Of a stretch of 64,000 bases of DNA, positions 1 to 9,667 are shown one piece after another. Origin of the DNA: an uncultured Opitutia bacterium (GTDB taxonomy: Bacteria > Verrucomicrobiota > Verrucomicrobiia > Opitutales > Opitutaceae); NCBI GenBank assembly GCA_903859715.1, contig CAIONS010000061.1, positions 33,597-97,596 on the forward strand, given 5' to 3'. Position 1 is the first letter of the stretch. Every line of letters begins with the position of its first letter. The position numbers and the translations under genes were made by a program. Below the pieces are notes generated by a model that was not told the origin of the DNA, did not search any database, and saw only the letters and a program-made list of their open reading frames with translations.

Positions 1-444
1 CTCGTGGGCGAAGCTCCTCCCGCGCCATCCGCCCCCGGCGCCGGCACGCCCACCGTCACCGTCCCCGCACCTGCGACCGGCGCACGTCGCGATGGTGACA
101 CTCCGCGTCCGCGGGAAAATCGCGGCGGCACGACTCGTCCACCAGCATCCGCCGTGACCGTCACGGTCAAGCAACCGCACACGTGGCCCCGCACCGCAAC
201 GACCACACTCCTGCTCAATCCCTATACCGGCGAGATCCTCAGCCACGAGGGCTACGCTGATCTGTCCACCGGCCGGCAGATCCGTTCATGGACGCGTTTC
301 CTGCACACCGGCCAGGCCCTGGGCACCATCGGCCAGCTGGTCGCCGGCCTGGCATGCCTCGGCGGCTGTCTGCTGGTCTACACCGGCTTCGCCCTCGCGT
401 GGCGGCGGTTTCTGGGCCGCAAGAAAATCCCGGCCAGTACCTGA
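1..444 (+). CDS. PepSY-associated membrane protein, C-terminal part
   Basis: The reading frame is open at the left edge, so only the C-terminal part of a longer protein is seen. The first ~50 residues are Pro/Ala/Thr-rich and look like a linker. Next come a strand-like stretch with LLLNPYTGEILSHEGYADL, the motif WTRFLHTGQALGTIGQ and one hydrophobic helix ending in YTGFALAWRR. This order (PepSY 'D-P-x-T-G' strand, then W-x-x-x-L-H-T-G and a TM helix with T/G-F) is typical of the PepSY-associated TM family, inner-membrane proteins often linked to iron uptake or reductase functions. The upstream partner genes are outside the window, so the substrate cannot be inferred. Confidence 0.6.
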   Translation, partial: LVGEAPPAPSAPGAGTPTVTVPAPATGARRDGDTPRPRENRGGTTRPPASAVTVTVKQPHTWPRTATTTLLLNPYTGEILSHEGYADLSTGRQIRSWTRFLHTGQALGTIGQLVAGLACLGGCLLVYTGFALAWRRFLGRKKIPAST

Positions 445-460
445 GCAGCGGTTTGATTTG

Positions 461-561
461 AAGCGCCAAGACGCCAAGGCCCAAAGTCCCGGAACAGACA
501 GGGCCGCTGGGCCATCGTCCGGACTTTGCTCCGGCCTTCGCCTCTTCGCGTCTTTGCGCTT
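461..561. repeat. Inverted repeat, CGCAAAG-type hairpin
   Basis: The left arm (461-486) has repeating cores of the form CGCCAAG, and the right arm (536-561) carries the complementary CTTTGCG/CTTCGCG cores. The arms pair imperfectly around a ~50 base loop. It fills most of the gap between the PepSY gene and xylA and belongs to the 8-9 base period family found throughout the window. It could also act as a transcript 3' end, but no T-tract follows. Confidence 0.7.
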
Positions 562-633
562 TTCCTCCAAATCTTCGGCTTTCGTTTTCCGCTGGTTCCG
601 GCGCGGCGCGCTGTCTAGCTTCGCCGTCCCCTT

Positions 634-1962
634 ATGAAAAAAGCGAAGTCCCACTTCCCCAAAATCCGCCGGATCGCCTATGAAGGCGCCTCGACCACGA
701 ACCCGCTGGCGTTCCGCCACTACAACCCCGACGAGCTCGTCGACGGCAAGCCGATGTCGGCCCACCTCCGCTTTTCCATCGCCTACTGGCATGCGTTCCG
801 CGGCGTCGGCGCCGACCCGTTCGGCCCGGGCACGATCCAGCGTCCGTGGGAACAGGGCACCGATGCCATCTCCATCGCCAAGACGCGCATGGATGCCGCC
901 TTTGAGTTTTTCCAGAAGATCCGCGTCCCGTATTATTGCTTCCATGACCGCGACATCGCGCCCGAGGGCAAGACGCTCGCCGAATCCAACCGCAACCTGG
1001 ACAAAATCGTCGCCCACGCGAAGGACCTCCAGAAAGCCACGGGCGTGAAGCTCCTCTGGGGCACCGCGAACCTCTTCTCCAACCGCCGCTACATGTGCGG
1101 CGCCGCCACCAATCCCGACGCCCACGTTTTCGCCTACGCCGCCGCGCAGGTGAAGAAAGCCCTCGAGGTCACCAAGGCCCTCGGTGGCGACGGCTATGTT
1201 TTCTGGGGCGGCCGCGAAGGCTATGAGACCCTCCTCAACACCAACCTGAAGCGCGAACAGGACCATCTCGCGGCGTTCCTTCACATGGCGGTGGATTACG
1301 CGAAGAGCATCGGCTTCAAGGGCCAGTTCCTCATCGAGCCCAAGCCGAAGGAGCCGACCAAGCACCAGTACGACTTCGATGTCGCCAGCGGTGTCGCTTT
1401 CCTCCGCACCTACGGCCTCGACCGGGACTTCAAGTTCAACATCGAGACCAACCACGCCACGCTCGCTGGCCACACCTTCCAGCACGAGATCGAGACCGCC
1501 GCGGCGCACGGCATGCTCGGCTCGATCGACGCCAACGCCGGCGACGAACTCCTCGGCTGGGACACCGACCAGTTCAATACCAACGTCAAGGAGCTCACGC
1601 TCGCAATGGTCTCGGTGCTGCGCGCCGGCGGCCTCGGCCGCGGCGGCCTGAATTTCGACGCGAAGCTCCGCCGCCCGAGCATCGATCCCGAGGACCTTTT
1701 CCACGCCCACATCGGCGGCATGGACGCCTATGCCCTCGCCTTCAAGTTCGCCCGCCGCCTCCTGGCCGACGGGAAGTTCACGGCCTTCCTCAAGGACCGG
1801 TACGCCAGCTATGACACCGGCTTTGGCCGCGACATCGAGAAAGGCCGCACCAACTTCCGCGAGTTGAACAAGCTCGTCCTGAACAAGCTCGGCGAACCCA
1901 AGCCGCGCTCCGGCAAGCAGGAGTATCTGGAAAACCTGCTGAACACCTACCTGCACGGCTGA
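634..1962 (+). CDS. xylA: Xylose isomerase (class II)
   Basis: Interconverts D-xylose and D-xylulose (also glucose/fructose) in the cytoplasm using two divalent metals. The 442-residue length fits class II enzymes. Visible motifs are [11 protein letters not shown] (catalytic His104 and Asp107), [12 protein letters not shown] near 189-200, [15 protein letters not shown] from Glu235 (metal ligand and substrate lysine), NHATLAGH near 273-280 and [18 protein letters not shown] near 297-314. The ATG is preceded by a C/T-rich leader with no Shine-Dalgarno. No xylulokinase lies nearby, so it appears to be a stand-alone gene. An inverted repeat follows the stop. Confidence 0.97.
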   Translation: MKKAKSHFPKIRRIAYEGASTTNPLAFRHYNPDELVDGKPMSAHLRFSIAYWHAFRGVGADPFGPGTIQRPWEQGTDAISIAKTRMDAAFEFFQKIRVPYYCFHDRDIAPEGKTLAESNRNLDKIVAHAKDLQKATGVKLLWGTANLFSNRRYMCGAATNPDAHVFAYAAAQVKKALEVTKALGGDGYVFWGGREGYETLLNTNLKREQDHLAAFLHMAVDYAKSIGFKGQFLIEPKPKEPTKHQYDFDVASGVAFLRTYGLDRDFKFNIETNHATLAGHTFQHEIETAAAHGMLGSIDANAGDELLGWDTDQFNTNVKELTLAMVSVLRAGGLGRGGLNFDAKLRRPSIDPEDLFHAHIGGMDAYALAFKFARRLLADGKFTAFLKDRYASYDTGFGRDIEKGRTNFRELNKLVLNKLGEPKPRSGKQEYLENLLNTYLHG

Positions 1963-1979
1963 GCCTTGGCCGGTTTGAA

Positions 1980-2066
1980 GGTGGGCGGGCCCGTCCCATG
2001 CCCGCATTTCCCGATGCGCCAGCCCTGGTTGAAAACTCATGCAGGCACGGGACGTGCCTGCCCACC
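1980..2066. repeat. Inverted repeat GGTGGGC(A/G)GGC... downstream of xylA
   Basis: A 26-base left arm (1980-2005) pairs with 2041-2066 with only a few mismatches, around a 35-base loop. The arm reads GGTGGGCGGGCCCGTCCCAT at its start. It begins just after the xylA stop and may stabilise or end that transcript. This is the only copy seen in the window. Confidence 0.65.
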
Positions 2067-2132
2067 GATCAGTCGGCGGCATTTGTTCGCGATTGTTTGC
2101 CACCTTGGCCGTTCTGCGGCGTCTATGCCGCG

Positions 2133-2546
2133 ATGAAAGTCTCTTTTCTCCTGCTTCTCGGCTGTATGCTGCTCGCCGGCTGCTCGTCCCTGACCACGCA
2201 TCAATCCGGCGATCTGGGCTCCTTGAAGCACATCTATGTGGAGCATCTTTTGAACGACAATTACCGCATGGACGAGTCGATCGCCGCGGAATTGAAGGCC
2301 CTGGGCTATGATGCCTCGGCGGGCCCGCTCACCATGATGCCCGACAACGTCGATGCGATCATCACCTACGACGCGCGTACCGCGTGGGATTTCAAGAGCT
2401 ACGTGATCGAGCTGAACGTCCTCGTGAAGGCCAACTTCACGGAAAAGATCCTCGGGACCGGCCGCTATTATCAGGCGTCCATCACCACCAAATCACCCGA
2501 GGAAACGGTCCACGAGGTGATCACGTCGCTGTTCAAGCACCGGTGA
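2133..2546 (+). CDS. Small predicted lipoprotein of unknown function
   Basis: The start is placed at the ATG giving MKVSFLLLLGCMLLAGCSS, a textbook lipoprotein signal peptide with lipobox LAGC. The frame is open further upstream, but that extension lies in the inverted repeat after xylA. The mature protein is ~118 residues with alternating polar and aliphatic segments and a Ser/Thr-rich end, suggesting a small periplasm-facing domain. The motif 'AIITYDARTAWDFKSYVIELNV' region (split by prediction into beta strands) is reminiscent of small GNA1162- or DUF4136-like lipoproteins, but the family is not assigned. It ends 22 bases before the convergent phospholipase gene. Confidence 0.75.
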   Translation: MKVSFLLLLGCMLLAGCSSLTTHQSGDLGSLKHIYVEHLLNDNYRMDESIAAELKALGYDASAGPLTMMPDNVDAIITYDARTAWDFKSYVIELNVLVKANFTEKILGTGRYYQASITTKSPEETVHEVITSLFKHR

Positions 2547-2568
2547 GAACCCGATCCGCCGGGGTCAC

Positions 2569-3774
2569 TCAGCGTACGATGGTGTAGCCGAAGCGGAGCT
2601 GGGAAGGATCGCGCTTGTCGTAATCGAGCAGGCTCTCGCCCCAGCCGTTGAAATACTGCAGCTGCAGGTAGCCTCCTGCGTTGGGTGAGACGCCCGGCAC
2701 CAGCCGCAACGGCCATGTGACATCCAGTTGGCCGCTGCCGTAGCCGGAATTATTCCCTTTCCGCAGGAGCGCGTTCAGCTGCAGCCCCTTGTCCTGGCCA
2801 AAGCGTATCTGCAGCTCGACGTTGCCCCGGTAGCGCGCGATGTCGGAGTTCTCGCCCTTCTCCAGGTAGGCGACGAACCGCGGCGCGACTTGCAGCCGCC
2901 ATTTCCCCTCCATGGACCAGAGCGCAATCGGGGTGAGATAGGCCGTGTTCAGGCTGCGCGAGTCGGTCGAGCCCTTGCCATTGGACTCGTGCTGCAACCC
3001 CGCCTGCAGGCCGAGCCGGCTCAGCCAGTCGGGCTTCAGCGCCAGGGATTCCCGGTAATAAAAAAGCGTGGGCTTGTAGGTCGTATCATAGAACGGGGCG
3101 GACGGCGCCGACAGGTCCCACAGCGAGGTCTGGGTATAACCCAGGTAAAGGGAACGCCACCATTCCGGGTCATTGTTGTTGGGCGCAATGAGCCGGTATT
3201 TGAAGCTGAACTGGAACTTGGCGTTCGCGCCGTCGTTGAATCCCACCGCAAAGTAGATGGGCTCGTAGACGGAGATGTGACGCCGGACATTTTCGCGGTC
3301 GGTCGTCAGATCGACATCCTCGCCTTTGTTTTCCGCCGCGATTTCAGCCGCGCGCGCCGCGCGCGGGGTGGCGCGCACCACCGGCGCCGGCGTGACGGCA
3401 AACATCACGGCGTTGGTCTGCAGATCGACGAGCCGCAACGAGATCGTCCCGTCGAGTGTGTCCGGCAGCACCACCGCCACGGTCAGCGTGGTGAAGCTCA
3501 TCGGCGCCACCCGGATCCGCGCCCCGGGCAGGAGGCCTGGCGCCACGACCGCCAGCCGGCGCTGCTCGCTCGCACTGGCGATGTCGGCGCGCATGTCATC
3601 CGGCACGACGAAGTCATACGGCTCGGCGGACGGGTTGTTCAGGTAGACTTTCAGCTTGAGCAGCCGGCCCGCCTGGACCTCGTCGGTCGGTGGCACGAGC
3701 AGCGCCTCGGAGGCGGCACGCAACGAGACGATTCCGGCGAGGAAAACCAGGACGGGAAGCAGAATTTTTTTCAT
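2569..3774 (-). CDS. pldA: Outer-membrane phospholipase A (PldA-like)
   Basis: Predicted calcium-dependent outer-membrane phospholipase that hydrolyses phospholipids in the outer leaflet. The start giving MKKILLPVLVFLAGIVSLRA provides a good signal peptide and yields 401 residues. The C-terminal ~230 residues match the OMPLA barrel. LQHESNGKG supplies His262 and Ser264, and SRSLN supplies Asn276, 14 residues after the His as in the E. coli triad. Residues ~25-160 form an N-terminal domain absent from the enterobacterial enzyme. The gene is divergent from the POT transporter with a 100-base gap and no visible repeat. Confidence 0.88.
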   Translation of the reverse strand: MKKILLPVLVFLAGIVSLRAASEALLVPPTDEVQAGRLLKLKVYLNNPSAEPYDFVVPDDMRADIASASEQRRLAVVAPGLLPGARIRVAPMSFTTLTVAVVLPDTLDGTISLRLVDLQTNAVMFAVTPAPVVRATPRAARAAEIAAENKGEDVDLTTDRENVRRHISVYEPIYFAVGFNDGANAKFQFSFKYRLIAPNNNDPEWWRSLYLGYTQTSLWDLSAPSAPFYDTTYKPTLFYYRESLALKPDWLSRLGLQAGLQHESNGKGSTDSRSLNTAYLTPIALWSMEGKWRLQVAPRFVAYLEKGENSDIARYRGNVELQIRFGQDKGLQLNALLRKGNNSGYGSGQLDVTWPLRLVPGVSPNAGGYLQLQYFNGWGESLLDYDKRDPSQLRFGYTIVR

Positions 3775-3874
3775 GAAGCGGAGGGAAGGAAGGTGCAAAC
3801 CCCGCCGCTGAAAGCGAGGGGGAAGCGGACTTTGGGCTTTGCGGTGCCGGTGACGCCCACCAAGCTCGCCCACC

Positions 3875-5398
3875 ATGAGCACCGCCCCTGCCCGTCTCAT
3901 CCCGTCCGACCTTGGCCCGGTTCCCACCCTCGATCCATTGGCCACCGGCGGCATCGGCGGCCAGCCGCGCGGCCTGACCACGCTTTTTCTCACCGAGATG
4001 TGGGAGCGCTTCAGCTTCTATGGCATGCGGGCGCTGCTCGTGCTGTTCATGACCCTGGGCATCGCCGAAGGCGGCCTGGGCTTCACCGACAAACGGGCGG
4101 CGGCCATTTACGGCACTTACACCATGAGCGGATATCTGCTCAGCATTCTGGGCGGGTACATTGCGGATAATTTCATCGGTGCCCGCCGCGCCGTCCTCTG
4201 GGGCGGCAGTATCATCGCCCTGGGCCATTTCTCCATGGCGCTGCACAGCCAGTCCACGTTCTTCGCCGGCCTCGCGCTGGTCGCGTTGGGGACCGGCCTG
4301 CTGAAACCCAATATCTCCACGATGGTCGGCGGCCTCTACTCCGCGACGGACGCGCGACGCGACGCGGGATTCTCCATTTTCTACATGGGGATCAACATCG
4401 GGGCGGTGGCCGCCTCCATCATCTGCGGTTTTCTCGCCCAACACGCGGCGTTCCGGGGTTTCCTCGGGTCCCTCGGCCTCGATCCCCATCAAAGCTGGCA
4501 CTGGGCCTTTGGTGCCGCTGGCGTCGGCATGACCCTCGGCCTGATCACGTATGTCCGCCGGCGCGCCACCCTGAGTCATGTCGGACATCCGCCGGCCGCG
4601 CATCAACCTCGCCCTTGGGGCATCCTTGCCCTGGTGGCGTTGGGCTCGCTGGCGTTGGTGGGCGTCATGATCGCCGCCGACTACTACCGCGCGATCGTCT
4701 ACGGCCTGTTCGTGCTGCAGATCGCGCTGATTCTTTTCTTTGCCTTCCGTCCGACCCTGGAAAGCCGCCGCATCGCCGCGATCCTCGTCCTGTTCGTCGC
4801 TGCGCAGGTTTTCTGGTCGATCTTCGAGCAGGCGGGTTCCTCGATGACCTTATTCGCCGACCGGCTGACGAACAACCGGATCTTGGGTTGGGAATTTCCT
4901 TCGACTTTCTGGCAGTCCGTCAACTCGGCGTGGGTCATTCTCCTCGCTCCCTGCTTCGCGTGGCTCTGGATCAAGCTCGGCAGCCGCCAGCCATCGAGTC
5001 CGGCGAAGTTCGCCCTCGGGCTGCTTTTTGTTGCGCTCTCCTTTGTCTGGATGGTTCCAGCCGCCCGCCTGACCGTCGAGGGACGGGTCAGCCCCCTCTG
5101 GCTCCTCGGCCTCTATTTCCTGCAGACCGCCGGAGAGATGCTAATCAGTCCCGTCGGCCTCAGCACCATGACCAAGCTCGCGCCCGCCCGATTGACCGGC
5201 CTTGTGATGGGCATCTGGTTCATGGCGGCGGCGCTGGGCAACAAACTCGCCGGCGTCCTCGCCGGGGATTTCAAAAGCGATAGTGCCGCAGAGCTCGTGA
5301 CCTTCTTCTGGCACCAGGCCATTGGCGTCGGCCTCTGCACGCTGGCGCTCTTCGCCCTCGTGCCGTGGGTCAAGCGCCTGATGGGCGGCGTGCGCTGA
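3875..5398 (+). CDS. POT/PTR family proton-dependent oligopeptide transporter
   Basis: Inner-membrane symporter for di- and tripeptides driven by protons. It has 507 residues with about 12-14 hydrophobic segments. The N-terminal signature [19 protein letters not shown] (Glu41, Glu44, Arg45) is the conserved ExxERFxYYG motif of TM1. Further PTR features are [15 protein letters not shown] after TM2, a 'FYMGINIGA' stretch in the fourth helix region and the '[14 protein letters not shown]' loop. The start ATG follows a C-rich leader. The SMR exporter gene starts 16 bases after the stop, so the two may be co-transcribed. Confidence 0.93.
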   Translation: MSTAPARLIPSDLGPVPTLDPLATGGIGGQPRGLTTLFLTEMWERFSFYGMRALLVLFMTLGIAEGGLGFTDKRAAAIYGTYTMSGYLLSILGGYIADNFIGARRAVLWGGSIIALGHFSMALHSQSTFFAGLALVALGTGLLKPNISTMVGGLYSATDARRDAGFSIFYMGINIGAVAASIICGFLAQHAAFRGFLGSLGLDPHQSWHWAFGAAGVGMTLGLITYVRRRATLSHVGHPPAAHQPRPWGILALVALGSLALVGVMIAADYYRAIVYGLFVLQIALILFFAFRPTLESRRIAAILVLFVAAQVFWSIFEQAGSSMTLFADRLTNNRILGWEFPSTFWQSVNSAWVILLAPCFAWLWIKLGSRQPSSPAKFALGLLFVALSFVWMVPAARLTVEGRVSPLWLLGLYFLQTAGEMLISPVGLSTMTKLAPARLTGLVMGIWFMAAALGNKLAGVLAGDFKSDSAAELVTFFWHQAIGVGLCTLALFALVPWVKRLMGGVR

Positions 5399-5414
5399 TT
5401 CTTCCGACCGGATC

Positions 5415-5732
5415 ATGAACTGGACCTTCCTCTTCATTGCGGCCGCGCTCGAAATTGTCTGGGCCGCCGGCCTGAAATCCACGGCCGGCTTCACGCGGCT
5501 GTGGCCTTCGCTCGGTGTCGGCGCCGCGATGGCGGGTAGCATGGCCCTGCTTGCACTCGCGGCCCGCGGCCTGCCGATCGGCACGGCCTACGCGGTGTGG
5601 ACGGGCATCGGCGCGGTCGGCACCGCCATCGCCGGCATCATCCTTTTCCACGAGGACGCGTCCGCCCTGCGGCTCGTCTGCATTGCGCTCATCATCACCG
5701 GCGTCGCCGGCTTGAAGTTATTGGCGAAATGA
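5415..5732 (+). CDS. gdx: SMR family guanidinium exporter (Gdx/SugE type)
   Basis: A 105-residue, four-helix small multidrug resistance protein that works as an antiparallel dimer. The essential Glu13 is in [10 protein letters not shown]. The signature [17 protein letters not shown] in the third helix and the short C-terminus match the SugE/Gdx branch, whose characterised members export guanidinium in exchange for protons. There are only 16 bases between this gene and the upstream transporter, leaving no room for a guanidine riboswitch, so control is probably from the upstream promoter. Confidence 0.92.
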   Translation: MNWTFLFIAAALEIVWAAGLKSTAGFTRLWPSLGVGAAMAGSMALLALAARGLPIGTAYAVWTGIGAVGTAIAGIILFHEDASALRLVCIALIITGVAGLKLLAK

Positions 5733-5752
5733 AATGAGCAGACGCCCGCGCG

Positions 5753-6559
5753 TCAGCCGCCTCCGTTCGCGAGAATGGTTTTCGCCCGCTTCCAGAATTG
5801 CTCGTACTCCGGCGTGGTGGCCGAGCAATGCAACGTCGCGCGTTTCCGGTACGGCACATAACTGCCCGTGTGCCAGGCAATGCTGCGATAAATGGCCAGG
5901 TCTCCGGCCTGCAATCGCAGCGGCACGGCTCCCGGCATGCCCCTGCAATAATCGTCGAGCAGGATCTCCTGCTCGGCCTCGGTGCGTTCCCGCCGCTTGT
6001 TCGCCAACGCGGCGGAGTCCGCCGCCTTCACGGCCCGGATTTCTCCGGGCGTGTCCTGCAGCCGGCGGTGGCTCCCCGGCACAAACCAGGTGCAGGGATC
6101 CTCGTAGAGCGCACAGTTGATCTGGTTGAACAGCCTGGGATCGGCCGCGAGGGTTTCCCAGCCCTCGGCGAAGACCTTGCCAAAATTTTCCGCGCTCATG
6201 TGGTCGCGCCAGTCCCGGTGCCACTCCATCGCCCAGCAACCCTCCGCCGGCTCGAAGAGCAGCGACGTGTCCTGCACGCCACTGATCCGATGGCGCGGCG
6301 TCAGCAGGGCTTGGATCGCCACGTTCAGTTCCGGCAGCTCGGAAAACGCCCGCACCGCGGTAACGTCCCCGGCGTCTAGTTGGTTCAGTTCGGCCAACCG
6401 CTGCGCCTGCGGGCCATGGAGCCGGCGCGCGACTTCAATCGCCTTCGCCGCCGTGCGCCGCAGGTCCGTGATGAGATTCGCCGGCACCGCCTGGCGAAAA
6501 ATAAGGTAGCCGTTGGCCTGGTAGAACGCGATGTCCGCGCCGGTCAGTGCTGATTTCAT
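5753..6559 (-). CDS. Phytanoyl-CoA dioxygenase (PhyH) family protein
   Basis: Predicted Fe(II)/2-oxoglutarate oxygenase of 268 residues. The N-terminus ALTGADIAFYQANGYLIF is the usual PhyH opening. The iron ligands are visible as WHRDW (His114, Asp116) and the distal AWHTG (His230), and an Arg in YRKRAT (~238-240) can bind 2-oxoglutarate. PGSHRR at ~161 is the conserved PGSH loop. The substrate is unknown. It is convergent with gdx and divergent from the second oxygenase at 6658, a pairing that may mean shared regulation. Confidence 0.88.
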   Translation of the reverse strand: MKSALTGADIAFYQANGYLIFRQAVPANLITDLRRTAAKAIEVARRLHGPQAQRLAELNQLDAGDVTAVRAFSELPELNVAIQALLTPRHRISGVQDTSLLFEPAEGCWAMEWHRDWRDHMSAENFGKVFAEGWETLAADPRLFNQINCALYEDPCTWFVPGSHRRLQDTPGEIRAVKAADSAALANKRRERTEAEQEILLDDYCRGMPGAVPLRLQAGDLAIYRSIAWHTGSYVPYRKRATLHCSATTPEYEQFWKRAKTILANGGG

Positions 6560-6657
6560 GGCGTTCGCCAGCGTGGCACCGCGCCGCGTTCCGCCAAAGG
6601 AAAAGATCGTGATTTTTCACCGTTGCCGCGGGAAATCCCGTGGCAAACCATCGGCTC

Positions 6658-7275
6658 ATGCCCGTCCGCTCCTGGTTCCCCACGCTCATCTATTCCGAGC
6701 CGCTGCAACCGTCAGGACTGGTCCGCTTCAACGCGGAGCTGGCCGACGAATGCCGCCGCCTGCGGGAATTCGACGCCGCCGGCCGGCGCTGGTCCGCGAA
6801 AAATTATCTCGGCGGCTATACGAGCTACGCCTCGATGAACGAGCTGCACCGTTTCTCCAGTACGTTCTCCGCTCTCGAGAAAAAACTCCTGCGCCATGCC
6901 CGCGCGTTCGCCCGCACCCTCGACCTCGATCTGCACGGGCGCACCGTGCGGATGTCAGATTGCTGGGTGAACATCATGCCGCCCATGACCGCGCACTCGC
7001 TCCATCTGCACCCGCTCTCCTTCCTCAGCGGCACATACTATGTCAGCACCCCCCGCGGCTGTCCCGGCCTCAAGTTTGAGGACCCGCGCTTGAGCAAGTT
7101 CATGGCCGCGCCGCCGAAACTCGCCTCCGCCCGGCCCAGCCACCGGACCCACGTCACCTACCCGGCCGTGGCCGGCCACGTCATTCTCTTCGAGAGTTGG
7201 CTGCGCCACGAGGTCGCCGCCAACCGCATCGACGAGGAGCGCATCAGCATCAGCTTTAATTTCCAGTGGGCCTGA
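6658..7275 (+). CDS. Putative 2OG-Fe(II) oxygenase (TIGR02466-like)
   Basis: The ATG at 6658 gives MPVRSWFPTLIYSE, the typical opening of this family; a GTG six codons upstream is possible. The core W-V-N-I-M-P-P-M followed by SLHLHPLSFLSGTYYV carries the first iron His and the conserved SGxYYV strand. EDPRLSKF, then AGHVILFESWLRHEV, gives the distal His, and RISISFNFQW gives the 2-oxoglutarate-binding Arg at the end. In related proteins the substrate is unknown. Divergent from the PhyH gene. Confidence 0.8.
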   Translation: MPVRSWFPTLIYSEPLQPSGLVRFNAELADECRRLREFDAAGRRWSAKNYLGGYTSYASMNELHRFSSTFSALEKKLLRHARAFARTLDLDLHGRTVRMSDCWVNIMPPMTAHSLHLHPLSFLSGTYYVSTPRGCPGLKFEDPRLSKFMAAPPKLASARPSHRTHVTYPAVAGHVILFESWLRHEVAANRIDEERISISFNFQWA

Positions 7276-7340
7276 GTGAGGACTCCGCCCGCAGTCGCGA
7301 AACTTTCCACCCGACTGCGCGTCATCAGGCAGCTGACTCC

Positions 7341-8000
7341 ATGGAAAAATCCTCCGCCGGTTTCGACCACCTCTGTCTTCTAATCCTCACCTGCTTTGCC
7401 CTCGCCGGCTGCTCGTCTGGCCCTGACCGGCATGCGATGGAGGAAGCCCGCCGCTCCGTCCCGCCGATGGCAGCCGATGATACATTCTTTGCCGGTAAAA
7501 TCGCGGCTCATTTGACGCTCGGCAGCGGCCTGCCCGACAATGCCCAAGCTGGCGGCAAGGACGGCTCCGGCAGCGGCGGCAAGGGACCGGGTGGCGCTGG
7601 CGGACACGCGCACGGCGGTCGCCGGGGTGGCGGTGACCAAGGCAGCTCCGGCGGAAGCGACGCTTCCGATGACCCCCGTTCACATCTCACCGACAGTCCC
7701 ATGCCGCCGGCCCTGCTGCGGCTGCGGCTCGACAACATGTCCGCCGTTTCACTGGTCGTGGAGATCCGCGACCTGAATTCCGAACTCGGCGACTTTGCCG
7801 TCCGCCCCGACACCTTCACGCTGGCACCTGGCGCGTCGGGCGAGCCCGATGGCATGCAATCCCTGCTCGGCCTGGATACCCTCGCCCTGCCCGTGACCAT
7901 CACCCTTCGGGCCGACGGCAAGACCGAGACCAAGATCCTCACCTTGCGGCCAGTGACACCTCCGGTCGAAACCCCGCCACCGGCCACGGACCAGAAATAA
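7341..8000 (+). CDS. Predicted lipoprotein with Gly-rich linker
   Basis: Starting at the ATG of MEKSSAGFDH gives a hydrophobic stretch ending in the lipobox LAGCSS. The mature protein has a short N-terminal part, then a very Gly/Ser/His-rich disordered linker (mature residues ~60-105, including GGHAHGGRRGGG), then a compact ~85-residue C-terminal domain starting PPALLRLRLDN that looks like an immunoglobulin-type beta fold. The family is not recognised. It ends 18 bases from the convergent SDR gene. Confidence 0.72.
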   Translation: MEKSSAGFDHLCLLILTCFALAGCSSGPDRHAMEEARRSVPPMAADDTFFAGKIAAHLTLGSGLPDNAQAGGKDGSGSGGKGPGGAGGHAHGGRRGGGDQGSSGGSDASDDPRSHLTDSPMPPALLRLRLDNMSAVSLVVEIRDLNSELGDFAVRPDTFTLAPGASGEPDGMQSLLGLDTLALPVTITLRADGKTETKILTLRPVTPPVETPPPATDQK

Positions 8001-8018
8001 AATTTCGGACTGCCTGGC

Positions 8019-8774
8019 CTATCCGCGCATATCCTGGCCACCGTCCACGGTCAGGGTCATGCCCGTGACAAATTGCGCGAGGTCCGAAAGCAGGTAAACC
8101 GTGGCGCCGGCAATATCCTCGGGCTGACCGATCCGGCCGAGCGGGAATCCGGCGATGAGTTTGTCCCGTCCAATGGTGGCGATCGAATCCCGGGCCATGT
8201 CGGTTTCGGTCCAGGCCGGTGCGATGCAGTTGACCCGGATCCGGGCCGGGGCGAGTTCCCGGGCCATGCTGCGCATGAACATGATCTGGCCGGCTTTGCT
8301 CGTGGCATAGGCCGAATAGATATCGCTGCCCCGCTGGCCGGCGGTGGAGGTGTAAATAACGATGCCGCCGGGACCCGCCTTTTTCAAATGCGGCACCGCG
8401 GCCTTCACCGCGAGAAACGTGCCCGTGAGATTGGTCGCGAGCACCCGGTTCCAGAGTTCCAGCGTCATCTCCTCGATCGGACTGCCCTCAAAAATTCCGG
8501 CGGAGACCACGAGGCCGTTCAATCCCCCCAGCGCCTCGGCGGCGCGGTCGATGGCCCCTTTGATTTCCGCTTCGGCGGTCACGTCGGCCTGAACCGCGAT
8601 CGCCTTGCGGCCGAGCGCCTCGATTTTCTTGACGGTCGCAAGGGCTGCGACGCGGTCACGCGCGTAGCCGATGGCGACGTCCGCGCCGGCTTCAGCGGCC
8701 ATCACTGCCGCAGCGCGCCCGATGCCTCGTCCGCCACCCGAGATGAAAATGCGATGGCCGGTCAGGTTCAGCAT
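8019..8774 (-). CDS. SDR family NAD(P)-dependent oxidoreductase
   Basis: Classical short-chain dehydrogenase of ~251 residues, FabG-like. The cofactor motif ISGGGRGIGRAA is at the N-terminus and NNAG is represented by VVSAGIF. The catalytic Tyr-x-x-x-Lys is in YSAYATSKAGQ, with the upstream Ser in IYTSTAGQRG. The C-terminus ends with the usual TGxxxxVDGG (TGMTLTVDGGQDMRG). The ATG at 8774 is preferred over a GTG five codons upstream because it follows a C-rich leader typical of the neighbours. The substrate is unknown; the gene stands alone. Confidence 0.9.
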   Translation of the reverse strand: MLNLTGHRIFISGGGRGIGRAAAVMAAEAGADVAIGYARDRVAALATVKKIEALGRKAIAVQADVTAEAEIKGAIDRAAEALGGLNGLVVSAGIFEGSPIEEMTLELWNRVLATNLTGTFLAVKAAVPHLKKAGPGGIVIYTSTAGQRGSDIYSAYATSKAGQIMFMRSMARELAPARIRVNCIAPAWTETDMARDSIATIGRDKLIAGFPLGRIGQPEDIAGATVYLLSDLAQFVTGMTLTVDGGQDMRG

Positions 8775-8963
8775 GGGGTGGAGGTTCACAAAATCTGGGT
8801 TCGCCGGCAGCGGTGGCGAGCTTTCTTCGCGGGCCTAAGGCAAAGGCAATCCCGGGTGCGAACCAGGGACCTTGTCTCCTCGAGTGCTCGCCCTTGGCGC
8901 TAGAAATTCTGCGTTTGTCGAATCGCCAAAGAATGCACTTCCGCCCCGTCCGGACGTGGCCTA

Positions 8964-9386
8964 GTGTGCCGGATCGTGGCAACTCCCACCCAAAATCCCG
9001 AGCTCAAGAAGCGCAGCTTTCGTAATTTCATCGCGTCCGTGCGCTACTCCATCGACGGGTTCTTCGCCGCGCTGAAGCACGAGCCGTCGTTCCGCGAGGA
9101 CCTGATTTTTGCGATCCTGCTCGTGCCCCTCGCAATCATCCTGCCGATCAACGCCGTCTCCACCGCGCTGATGATCGCATCCCTCATTCTCATCCTGATC
9201 GTCGAGCTGCTCAACTCCGCCATCGAGTGGATCATCGACTACCTGCGCCCGGAGCAACACCCGCTTGCCAAGCGCATCAAGGACATGGCCAGCGCCGCCG
9301 TGTTTCTCAGCTACATCAATTGCATCGTCGTGTGGACCATCATGCTCTGGCCCAGCAACGCCGTCTGGCGCCGCCTCGTTGGTTGA
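8964..9386 (+). CDS. dgkA: Diacylglycerol kinase (DgkA family)
   Basis: Small integral membrane kinase that phosphorylates diacylglycerol or undecaprenol. It is ~136-140 residues depending on whether the GTG at 8964 or at 8976 is used. The family signature is clear: IVELLNSAIEWIIDYL, then HPLAKRIKDMASAAVFLS, which contains the Glu and Asp metal and ATP ligands of the DgkA active site. There are three hydrophobic helices. The N-terminal amphipathic segment RNFIASVRYSIDGFFAALK is also typical. Nothing nearby points to a specific lipid pathway. Confidence 0.92.
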   Translation: MCRIVATPTQNPELKKRSFRNFIASVRYSIDGFFAALKHEPSFREDLIFAILLVPLAIILPINAVSTALMIASLILILIVELLNSAIEWIIDYLRPEQHPLAKRIKDMASAAVFLSYINCIVVWTIMLWPSNAVWRRLVG

Positions 9387-9667
9387 GCTGGGTTCAAGCA
9401 AAAAGGCGCGTGTCTTGAGATGCGCCGTGCATTGTTCGGCCAGGAATATTTTTAGGCTCCGACTGGACCTCGGATAAATTCGTCAGACCAATCGCAACTG
9501 CACTGCTGATTCAATCTGACGGAATCGGCCTTTGGCGTTGCTCTTCCAACGCCCGGCGCTGCAGATTTCGGTCCCATCAAGGTCACCCTGCAATCTGACA
9601 TCGGCCCTCCGTTCGCCGTCCTCCGTGCCGACGTCACCGACGGGAAACAGATCCGAGTTTCAAGGCC

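Noticed and set aside
5399..5414. Guanidine riboswitch upstream of gdx
   Set aside because: Only 16 bases separate the exporter from the upstream gene, too few for any guanidine riboswitch class.
8846..8895. Possible tRNA fragment on the minus strand (GGTTCGCACC with a T-arm-like stem)
   Set aside because: A T-arm-like stem can be drawn, but no matching acceptor 5' strand, D arm or anticodon arm is found.
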